DNA of 32,124 nt from a virus. The notes under the pieces were generated by a model. The model saw only the letters and a list, made by a program, of their open reading frames with translations. It did not search any database and had not been told where the DNA came from. The number at the start of each line of letters is the position of its first letter. Position 1 is the stretch's first letter. The stretch spans positions 1 through 32,124 of IMG/VR virus record IMGVR_UViG_3300030406_001976, one strand, 5' to 3'. Below, in pieces: positions 23,531-28,462 of this stretch. The translations under genes were made by a program, and so were the position numbers.

Positions 23531-23781
23531 TTAATACCTACATTATTATCTTTATTATCTACTATTTTAGCAGCATTATTTGGTTTCTTTTTATTAACAG
23601 AAATGCCATAGCTCCCAAGGACCCCACTGGTAAGTCCTGCTAAAAAAGCACCGTCATTACGAATCTTATCCATATAACCTAATGTCATCATTGCTAATGA
23701 CCAGACCAAAATCATAAAACGTACACCATGGCCGAAAATTTCAGCCCAGTCTGTACCTTCTTTTTCTTCTTGTGGTTCCAT
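23527..23781 (-). CDS. 84-aa two-span membrane protein, holin-like candidate
   Basis: 84 residues. An acidic N-terminus (MEPQEEKEGTDWAEIFGHG) is followed by a first hydrophobic segment (VRFMILVWSLAMMTLGYM), a short charged loop (DKIRND), a second (GAFLAGLTSGVLGSYGI) and a basic C-terminus. Size and topology are compatible with a holin, but no motif proves it. First gene of the leftward cassette, preceded by a 10-bp inverted repeat just before its start. In the whole window no endolysin is recognised, so a lysis role of this cassette is inference. Confidence 0.65.
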   Translation of the reverse strand: MEPQEEKEGTDWAEIFGHGVRFMILVWSLAMMTLGYMDKIRNDGAFLAGLTSGVLGSYGISVNKKKPNNAAKIVDNKDNNVGIK

Positions 23782-23788
23782 AAAAGAA

Positions 23789-23811
23789 AACCCTATTTAT
23801 TAAATAGGGTT
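23789..23811. promoter_or_regulatory. Palindrome 1: 10-bp perfect inverted repeat before the leftward cassette
   Basis: AACCCTATTT at 23789-23798 and AAATAGGGTT at 23802-23811 with a 3-base loop. Read leftward it is followed by TTTTCTTTTA and then the ATG at 23781, so it could be a terminator/attenuator in the 5' leader or an operator. Read rightward it is followed by AATTTTG. Confidence 0.6.
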
Positions 23812-23826
23812 AATTTTGTGTGAGAC

Positions 23827-23842
23827 TTGCTAAACTTAGCAA
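23827..23842. promoter_or_regulatory. Palindrome 2: TTGCTAA-AC-TTAGCAA
   Basis: A 7-bp perfect inverted repeat with a 2-base centre. Its left half can act as the -35 box of a possible rightward promoter (TTGCTA, 17-base spacer, TATCTT at 23850-23855). That arrangement is typical of operators. It is followed by ATTTTTA, so a short rightward terminator is the other possibility. Confidence 0.45.
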
Positions 23843-23850
23843 ATTTTTAT

Positions 23851-23864
23851 ATCTTTGGAAAGAT
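23851..23864. promoter_or_regulatory. Palindrome 3: ATCTTT-GG-AAAGAT
   Basis: A 6-bp perfect inverted repeat with a 2-base centre, 14 bases before the ATG at 23879. It overlaps the -10/start region of the possible rightward promoter. It is the third palindrome in the same 97-base divergent gap. Confidence 0.45.
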
Positions 23865-23878
23865 CGAAAAAAAAATAA

Positions 23879-24163
23879 ATGAAAGAAATAATGAATATGC
23901 TTAAAGGTAAATTATCTTTAGAAGAAGAATTTGAATTAGAAAGACAAATATTAAAAATTAAAAAACAAGATGATGTTAAAGAGTTAAAAGAATATGCAAT
24001 AGAATTACTTACTACTGGTTGCAAACAAGGTCATTTTATTAATTTAGCTTTAGAAATAATTATTGATCAACAAGAACAGATATTTAAATTTGAATCAATA
24101 AAAAAAACAAAAAAAGCGACCTTTTTAGATCGCTTGATTTATGTTTTGTTTAATAAGAAGTAG
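23879..24163 (+). CDS. 94-aa helical protein, weakly NblA-like
   Basis: 94 residues, mostly two amphipathic helices: KLSLEEEFELERQILKIKKQ, then DVKELKEYAIELLTTGCKQG, then a tail HFINLALEIIIDQQEQ and a basic end. The opening LSLEEEFEL followed by a charged helix, 'elk-e-ai-LL' and a second helix resembles the NblA family (LSLEQ-x-F...), which triggers phycobilisome degradation. NblA genes occur in some cyanophages. The similarity is weak and length is longer than NblA (about 60), so a different helical hairpin protein is possible. If real, it would cut light-harvesting load in the infected host. Confidence 0.45.
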   Translation: MKEIMNMLKGKLSLEEEFELERQILKIKKQDDVKELKEYAIELLTTGCKQGHFINLALEIIIDQQEQIFKFESIKKTKKATFLDRLIYVLFNKK

Positions 24164-24359
24164 AGGACTTACTGACTGTTATGCTTGATACTAAGCCTAT
24201 TTAGGAGTGTTAACCTTATGCCCGCTTAATATTCCTCGGTGGGAACTCATGTCTTTTTTAGAATCATGTCGAAAAATGGCTTGAAGGGCAATCGGGCCAC
24301 ATAATTCCAAAAGAGCAGCTATAACCTTCGTAAGGAATTAATCACAAAGTGTCATGCCT
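24164..24359. other. Intergenic 196 bases at a convergent junction, possible structured RNA
   Basis: No coding frame of note lies here. The sequence is richer in GC than the flanking genes and can pair in several places: TGCCC (24219-24223) with GGGCA (24286-24290), TTCC (24232-24235) with GGAA (24242-24245), and TAATTCC (24302-24308) with GGAATTA (24334-24340). It contains TCGGGCCAC (24292-24300), shared with the other convergent junction at 30347-30355. It may be a small RNA, a bidirectional terminator region or a relic gene. No known family recognised. Confidence 0.35.
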
Positions 24360-24530
24360 CTAAAGAGTTAGGTCTTCATTTGTAATGTCAAACCATACTC
24401 CACGTTCCTCAATAATACCTGTAATTTTATCGGTCTTTGTAATTTCTGAAAATTGAAAAACTTTTTTATTATTTGGTGAATAATAAATTTGACCGATATA
24501 TGGATTTATTGGGAATTTTATTGGATTCAT
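24360..24530 (-). CDS. 56-aa hypothetical protein, last gene of the leftward operon
   Basis: ATG complementary to 24528-24530, TAG at 24360-24362. The product has IKFPINPYIGQIYYSPN, then KVFQFSEITKTDKITGI and a closing EERGVWFDITNEDLTL. It looks like a small beta-rich domain with a Trp and Tyr core. It is seven bases after the SSB gene in the same direction, so it is likely translated from the same operon. No family recognised. Confidence 0.6.
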   Translation of the reverse strand: MNPIKFPINPYIGQIYYSPNNKKVFQFSEITKTDKITGIIEERGVWFDITNEDLTL

Positions 24531-24537
24531 TAAACAT

Positions 24538-24882
24538 TTAAAAAGGTAGGTCGTCTGGCAGCTCAGGTTGGTTCGCTTGTACGTTTACAGTTCTTTCTGA
24601 GGCTTCTTTGTGAGGCATAGGCTGTATTTTGCCAGAGTTGCCCCATAGACCTCCCCAAAGCGAAAACCCAGCAATTTCATCATAGTCTTTTCTACTTTTA
24701 TAAACACGAACTGTCGTGCCATCTATTTCAGCATTATCGACAGCTTGCAGAATCCATTGTGCAGCTTTTCTACCCTCTTCACAAGTGAAGTCAATAATTA
24801 CATTTTGGTCTGGTGCGTTTTCATTCTGGCTATTGTTGCCAACAATTCTTAGCTTTGCAAAAAAAGCAGGGGTGTTACTCAT
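24538..24882 (-). CDS. ssb: Single-stranded DNA-binding protein
   Basis: 114 residues from ATG at 24882. A longer upstream frame would start inside the HTH gene. An OB-fold like order is visible (AFFAKLRIVGNN, QNVIIDFTCEEGRKAAQWIL, GTTVRVYKSRKDYDEIAGF) and the C-terminus is the acidic PELPDDLPF tail, the typical docking tip of bacterial and phage SSBs. It coats ssDNA in replication and recombination. It lies with a Sak3-like annealing protein and an exonuclease, a usual phage set. The preceding HTH gene ends two bases before the start. Confidence 0.75.
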   Translation of the reverse strand: MSNTPAFFAKLRIVGNNSQNENAPDQNVIIDFTCEEGRKAAQWILQAVDNAEIDGTTVRVYKSRKDYDEIAGFSLWGGLWGNSGKIQPMPHKEASERTVNVQANQPELPDDLPF

Positions 24883-24884
24883 TA

Positions 24885-25103
24885 TTAAAAAGGTTTGATA
24901 GGGGTGATTTGGTTTGCCTCTTCCCATGCGAGGACTTTGTGTAGTTGGTATCTTATTTTAGGAGTACCAAAAGCTACAAAGGGTAATTCGTAATATTCAG
25001 GACCATAATTTCTATGCCTCCAGCTCTTGATTGTGCTAGGACTAAGGCCATATCTTTCTGCTAATTGGTCTGTTGTTAGAAATTGAGTTTCTGTGATGGT
25101 CAT
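24885..25103 (-). CDS. Small helix-turn-helix (MerR/excisionase-like) DNA-binding protein
   Basis: 72 residues. FLTTDQLAERYGLSPSTIKS followed by WRHRNYGPEYYELP is the HTH_17 pattern of excisionase- or MerR-like single domains, with a basic recognition helix and a wing region. It could regulate the early operon or act as a small recombination factor. No integrase is present in the window, so calling it excisionase would be unsafe. The start overlaps the Sak3-like stop in ATGA. Confidence 0.75.
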   Translation of the reverse strand: MTITETQFLTTDQLAERYGLSPSTIKSWRHRNYGPEYYELPFVAFGTPKIRYQLHKVLAWEEANQITPIKPF

Positions 25104-25762
25104 GGTGTTAATTCAGCTTTTTTAGTGTTTACTAAATCACATAAGACAATGTATTCGTCTTGACTGATTTTTCTTTGAGTATAACGCACCTCTAAGTTTG
25201 ATTCATGTTGCTTAAGTTGCTCAAGTGATGTTGTTTTTTCAATAGCTGTTTTAGCTGCAATAAAAACATTTTGATGAGGTTGCGCTGCTTTTGCCTTGTA
25301 TGGCTTTTCTTTCTGTGCTTTTTCTTGTTCTGTTGCTCTTGCAACTTCATTGAAAGCCCAAAGCTCATAACCCAGAGAAAAGGTAAAAGCTGCACAGGCA
25401 GCCAAAGCTCTACGGTGTGAATCTGAAACATCCCTTGCAGAAATCTTGTCAATTTTAATGGGATCGTTGCGATTGTTCATGATGGCATAAGGAAACAAAC
25501 CAGTTTCACCGCCTTGAGGGTCTGTGAAATAGCACATTAAATAGCCAGATCCGTCAGGTGCTTTCCATACCGAATCCAAAAAGGAAGGGCTTGTAGGCGA
25601 TTCTGAGTTGAGTTTTAAATGAAAATTCCAGCCTTTTGCATGAATATTCAAATAATATGCGATTCTTGACCATTTGCAGTATTGTCGGCCAGCTTTCTCA
25701 TAAACATCTTCTGTTGTGACTATGTTGTCCAGAATTGGTCTTTCCATTGTTGAAATTGTCAT
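25100..25762 (-). CDS. Single-strand annealing protein, Sak3/DUF1071-like
   Basis: 220 residues. GRQYCKWSRIAYYLN near the N-terminus, then GSGYLMCYFTDPQGGETG, and the key segment RNDPIKIDKISARDVSDSHR with RALAACAAFTFSLGYELWAF are typical for DUF1071 (Sak3-like) proteins. They anneal complementary ssDNA after exonuclease resection, as Redbeta, Erf and RecT do. The C-terminal part is a charged helix. It lies between the RecE-like exonuclease and SSB, 16 bases after the former, in one operon. Confidence 0.75.
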   Translation of the reverse strand: MTISTMERPILDNIVTTEDVYEKAGRQYCKWSRIAYYLNIHAKGWNFHLKLNSESPTSPSFLDSVWKAPDGSGYLMCYFTDPQGGETGLFPYAIMNNRNDPIKIDKISARDVSDSHRRALAACAAFTFSLGYELWAFNEVARATEQEKAQKEKPYKAKAAQPHQNVFIAAKTAIEKTTSLEQLKQHESNLEVRYTQRKISQDEYIVLCDLVNTKKAELTP

Positions 25763-25778
25763 TTTAAGTTACCTCGAT

Positions 25779-26585
25779 TTAGAGCCATTTAGGGGATGCT
25801 AGTGTTTGTATTCCTTCAGGACAAGCATTTGTGTATCCTTGCCAGAATTTTGTTTTGGTTGCCTCAAGTATTTTTTGAAGCATTTCTTTTTGTAGTTCAT
25901 AACCTTTTTTGATGAAATTAGGAGATAGTTCATAAACTCCAACAGAGTAAGGGTGAACTTTTTCTACAACAATAAATATGAAGCGTTCTGCTCCAGTTGC
26001 TTGTAGGTAATGAGCAGCCTGCAGATGATAATTAAATGCAACTACTGTCCTTGTAAATTTGTCGGGGTTTGCTCCAGACTCACCAGTTGTTTTAAGGTCA
26101 ATAACCATATCACCTACTACATAATCGCAGCGAGCTTTGCATGGTAAACCTGTTTCACTATGAGTCCACCAGTAAGATTGTTCAGCCTTTCCAGATGTGT
26201 CATCTATGACATATTTTTTTGCAAATTCATTTTTGCTCAGGGCATTGTATATGCCCATAAATGTGTCCATTTCTGATGTTGTAAAAGTTTCTCTGCCACT
26301 TTGTGCAAGTTGCGAAGCTAACTTTTTACCTTCTTTAGATCGTTTATCGTCCAATAAGGCATATCTTTCTGGAAAGAGTTTAGGTTCTAAACAAAAGCAA
26401 TGAACCATAGAACCTATTCTCATGGCTGGAGTAGTTGTTTTAGGTGGATTGTCTTTACCAAATTTTTTTTGATATAAAGCTTCCAGCCCATTTGTGATGC
26501 CATACTTTAAATCACTGGCAGCCCAGTCTTTTGCTGCTCTATAGATGTTTTCTGGAACATCATGGCCTTGAATAAAATCAGTCAT
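25779..26585 (-). CDS. RecE-like PD-(D/E)XK exonuclease
   Basis: 268 residues. MRIGSMVHCFCLEP (His62) is followed by E135 in AEQSYWW, D154 in KARCDYV, the IDLKTT core with D163 and K165, and YHLQAAHYLQ (Gln189). This is the order of motifs in the RecE/YqaJ group of DNA exonucleases, which degrade the 5' strand and hand ssDNA to an annealing protein. That partner (Sak3-like) is the next gene. The start at 26585 overlaps the preceding stop by 8 bases. Confidence 0.85.
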   Translation of the reverse strand: MTDFIQGHDVPENIYRAAKDWAASDLKYGITNGLEALYQKKFGKDNPPKTTTPAMRIGSMVHCFCLEPKLFPERYALLDDKRSKEGKKLASQLAQSGRETFTTSEMDTFMGIYNALSKNEFAKKYVIDDTSGKAEQSYWWTHSETGLPCKARCDYVVGDMVIDLKTTGESGANPDKFTRTVVAFNYHLQAAHYLQATGAERFIFIVVEKVHPYSVGVYELSPNFIKKGYELQKEMLQKILEATKTKFWQGYTNACPEGIQTLASPKWL

Positions 26586-26787
26586 TTAAATACCTGTTTT
26601 TTTTTGATATAAAGCCTCCAATAGCACTGTCAGGGCCAAATTTTTCTATCAACTCAGGAAAATATTTTAAAATTTTTATTCTGTTAAAAACATCAGCAGC
26701 TATGCCAGCTTGAGCCAGTTTTTTTTCAAAATGGCTTCCATGATCTAAAGCTGTTAATAAAATTTTTAATTGAATTTCGTTGTTCAT
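26578..26787 (-). CDS. 69-aa hypothetical protein of the early operon
   Basis: 69 residues, helical, from ATG at 26787 (MNNEIQLKILLTALDHGSHF). The last residues are basic/Asn-rich (GGFISKKNRYLND). The frame is open to an ATG at 26913, but the extra part would include the 14-bp hairpin at 26844-26875 and overlap the previous gene, so the shorter form is preferred. No family recognised. It overlaps the exonuclease start by 8 bases. Confidence 0.6.
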   Translation of the reverse strand: MNNEIQLKILLTALDHGSHFEKKLAQAGIAADVFNRIKILKYFPELIEKFGPDSAIGGFISKKNRYLND

Positions 26788-26843
26788 TGTTAGAATGTGA
26801 GTGCCTCTTGGTGTTGGGGCATTAGGAAGAAAGAAAATATTGA

Positions 26844-26883
26844 TATCCCAGAGGTCAGGGGTGACTTCTGGGGTATTTTTTTT
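26844..26883. terminator. Strong hairpin plus T-run, terminator shape for rightward transcription
   Basis: TATCCCAGAGGTCA (26844-26857), loop GGGG, TGACTTCTGGGGTA (26862-26875): 14 pairs including two G-T. Eight T follow at 26876-26883 on the plus strand. For the leftward operon this is a hairpin just after the stop of the 133-aa gene with no T-run after it. As drawn it looks like a terminator for antisense transcripts, or a processing/stability element of the operon mRNA. Confidence 0.6.
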
Positions 26884-27283
26884 AATGCTTTTGTTTAATG
26901 CCAGATATCTCATTTAGTTGCCGTCCAATATTTTGAACTTTTTTCCAAGCTAGATAAGATTCTTGATCTATTTTTCTTTGTTCTAGAACTTTTCCTTCTT
27001 GTTCTAGCTTTATACTTTCTGCTATAAGTTCTTTATGACGTTTATCAGCTCTTATATACTGAATTTCTAAATCAGCAGTTTTATCATCAAGCGATAAATT
27101 ATAGTGAGCTAAATTTGCTGCTGTTTTTTCAATTGGTATATCAACAAGTAATTCAACTTGCTTTTGCCCTTTTGTTTCAAAGCACATTTGTCTGAAATTT
27201 GTAATAGGAAAAGGACAATCATTAAGCCAATTGTTTAAAGCTTCATTTGTGAAGTCAAGGCGGTTTAGGTGTTCTTGGTTCAT
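26882..27283 (-). CDS. 133-aa coiled-coil hypothetical protein
   Basis: 133 residues. The N-terminal part (LDFTNEALNNWLNDCPFPIT) has a small mixed domain. The second half (about 65-130) is a highly charged helix (KELIAESIKLEQEGKVLEQR and onwards), likely coiled coil. Its start shares ATGA with the end of the 45-aa gene, so it is co-translated. No family recognised. The early operon context suggests a role in replication or host take-over. Confidence 0.7.
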   Translation of the reverse strand: MNQEHLNRLDFTNEALNNWLNDCPFPITNFRQMCFETKGQKQVELLVDIPIEKTAANLAHYNLSLDDKTADLEIQYIRADKRHKELIAESIKLEQEGKVLEQRKIDQESYLAWKKVQNIGRQLNEISGIKQKH

Positions 27284-27417
27284 TTGTTTAGAGATTTACA
27301 AGCTAATTGGATGTTGTTCACATGACAGTCGTGATATGTCATGGAGTCAAATGTTTGGGTAAGTGCAAGGGTCATAATTGACCCTGCACTGAGAAATAGG
27401 AAAAGTTGATTCAACAT
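27280..27417 (-). CDS. 45-aa small protein with hydrophobic N-terminus, two hairpins in its DNA
   Basis: ATG complementary to 27415-27417 overlaps the TAA of the 84-aa gene by one base, and the stop TGA shares ATGA with the 133-aa gene. The coupling on both sides supports coding. The product (MLNQLFLFLSAGSIMTLALT followed by 25 residues with two Cys and three His/Asp pairs) has one likely membrane or secretion segment. No family recognised. The same DNA forms two stable hairpins, so RNA function is possible as well. Confidence 0.6.
   Translation of the reverse strand: MLNQLFLFLSAGSIMTLALTQTFDSMTYHDCHVNNIQLACKSLNK
27321..27343. promoter_or_regulatory. Hairpin CATGACA-N9-TGTCATG inside the 45-aa gene
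   Basis: A 7-bp perfect stem with a 9-base loop (27328-27336). It is in the coding region, so an mRNA structure or an operator is possible. Confidence 0.45.
27362..27390. promoter_or_regulatory. Hairpin AGTGCA-A-GGGTCA / TGACCCTGCACT inside the 45-aa gene
   Basis: Twelve pairs with one bulged A (27368) and TAAT as loop. It contains GGTCA and TGACC, the same half sites as the palindrome at 28421-28436, but with a 4-base spacing instead of 6. It may be a protein-binding site or an RNA structure that controls the small operon. Confidence 0.5.
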
Positions 27418-27671
27418 TAGTCCCACCTCGAATTAAATACTTGATTGATTCTGTTAAATTCTTCTTTTACTTGACCATCATTAAGTTCATCCATAAGTTG
27501 CTCAATGTAGTCATAGGATGTGTGGGTGTCGTAATTTATTTTCCCAGCAATCAATTTAGCGACTGCAACATCATCAGCAACGTCTTCTGGTTTAGTAAAG
27601 CAGTCTTCTTTTACAAGAGTGATTGCGTTTTCAAATAGCTGTCTGGCTATTCTGATTTTCTTGTCATTCAT
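27417..27671 (-). CDS. 84-aa acidic hypothetical protein
   Basis: 84 residues, acidic, helical. KKIRIARQLFENAITLVKED then KPEDVADDVAVAKLIAGKIN and YDYIEQLMDELNDGQVKEEF. No family recognised. Start overlaps the previous stop by one base (TAATG), and its own stop overlaps the 45-aa gene's start, so it is in the same translational chain. Possibly an inhibitor-like small early protein, which is speculation from charge alone. Confidence 0.65.
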   Translation of the reverse strand: MNDKKIRIARQLFENAITLVKEDCFTKPEDVADDVAVAKLIAGKINYDTHTSYDYIEQLMDELNDGQVKEEFNRINQVFNSRWD

Positions 27672-28012
27672 TAGTCATACCTCGTTGTGTCAAATTTGAT
27701 AGGTTTAGCATTAAATTCCTTGCATGGATCAAGAAAAACATCTGCAAGTTCATCAACTTGCTTTTCTAAATATTTGATAATCGCTTTGGCTTCATTCTCT
27801 GTATAAATGTAGTTACTGCGGTTGCCCATGTTTTTCATTTGTTTCATGCGCTTTTTAAGTTCTAATAATCTTTGAGTAGAAAGAACTTGAAATCTATGTC
27901 TCTTGTGCCTTGCTTTTTGATCTTTAAGCTTGGCCTCAAGTTCTGGATCCGTAACCTTGCCACCTACAGGAGTAGCAAGGACTGTATCTGGAGGAAGTTG
28001 TGAAATAGTCAT
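27671..28012 (-). CDS. 113-aa hypothetical protein with basic helix
   Basis: 113 residues. A Pro/Gly N-terminus (PPDTVLATPVGGKVTD) leads into a long Lys/Arg-rich helix (about 25-62: KLKDQKARHKRHRFQVLSTQ) and a second, acidic helix (TENEAKAIIKYLEKQVDELA). The basic part could bind nucleic acid. No family recognised. It is the second gene after the early promoter and is followed without gap by the 84-aa gene. Confidence 0.65.
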   Translation of the reverse strand: MTISQLPPDTVLATPVGGKVTDPELEAKLKDQKARHKRHRFQVLSTQRLLELKKRMKQMKNMGNRSNYIYTENEAKAIIKYLEKQVDELADVFLDPCKEFNAKPIKFDTTRYD

Positions 28013-28017
28013 AAGGC

Positions 28018-28254
28018 TTATTGATAAGTTCTAAAAACTAACCACTTAGTGCCTCTGACTTCCCATCTGCTGAAATGGTTGATGTCTGTATTTGCTGCAA
28101 TTAACGCATCCGCGTATCTTGTAGCCAACTCTCCACCATAACCGCCATTGATGAATCTGAGTATGATGTCTTGTTTTGTAAACCATTTACCGCAATCCAT
28201 TGCAGTAAAAATGCCTTGGATTACTTTTTTTGCTCTTGGTCTTGTGAAGTTCAT
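28018..28254 (-). CDS. 78-aa possible winged-helix protein, first gene of the early operon
   Basis: 78 residues from ATG at 28254 (MNFTRPRAKKVIQGIFTAMD). The frame is open to a TTG at 28293, but that codon lies between the -10 box and the expected transcript start of the promoter at 28296-28324, so it cannot be in the mRNA. The order helix (VIQGIFTAM), helix (KQDIILRFI), helix (ATRYADALIAA) and a beta wing (WEVRGTKWLVFRTY) resembles a winged helix. As first gene it is a good candidate for an early regulator, perhaps of the palindrome at 28421. This is inference. Confidence 0.65.
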   Translation of the reverse strand: MNFTRPRAKKVIQGIFTAMDCGKWFTKQDIILRFINGGYGGELATRYADALIAANTDINHFSRWEVRGTKWLVFRTYQ

Positions 28255-28295
28255 TTGAAATAATCTGAGAAAAGTAGGCTTTCGGCCATGCAATT

Positions 28296-28324
28296 AATAT
28301 AGTTTATCCGTTCTTATCTGTCAA
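28296..28324 (-). promoter_or_regulatory. Near-consensus sigma70 promoter of the leftward early operon
   Basis: On the minus strand TTGACA (28319-28324), a 17-base spacer and TATATT (28296-28301). The expected transcript start is near 28289. It would drive all genes from 28254 to 24360. It is the best promoter match in the window. Confidence 0.8.
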
Positions 28325-28383
28325 TAACTTAAATAACTTATTACAATTTCATAACATAATTATATAAATATGAGTTATATAGG

Positions 28384-28413
28384 TTGCATTGTGGAAAACT
28401 ATGTTATTATATA
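28384..28413 (+). promoter_or_regulatory. Sigma70-type promoter of the 336-aa gene
   Basis: TTGCAT (28384-28389) and, after 17 bases, TTATAT (28407-28412), or after 18 bases TATATA (28408-28413). The transcript would start at about 28418-28422, at the palindrome. The intergenic region of 208 bases to the divergent gene holds only these regulatory signals. Confidence 0.65.
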
Positions 28414-28420
28414 TATATGA

Positions 28421-28436
28421 GGTCAAATGATTGACC
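28421..28436 (+). promoter_or_regulatory. Operator candidate GGTCAA-ATGA-TTGACC
   Basis: A 6-bp perfect palindrome with a 4-base centre placed right at the expected transcript start of the 336-aa gene, a classic place for repressor binding. The half site GGTCA/TGACC recurs in the hairpin at 27362-27390. Confidence 0.6.
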
Positions 28437-28462
28437 CATGATTCAAAACTTTTCTAAAACAA

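Noticed and set aside
25192-25452. 86-aa minus frame inside the Sak3-like gene
   Set aside because: Same-strand shadow with basic composition and no start signal.
26788-26913. Longer start for the 69-aa early gene
   Set aside because: The extra part covers the large hairpin and overlaps the preceding gene by 32 bases; kept as alternative only.
28291-28293. TTG start for the first leftward early gene
   Set aside because: It lies upstream of the transcript start predicted from the promoter at 28296-28324; ATG at 28254 used.
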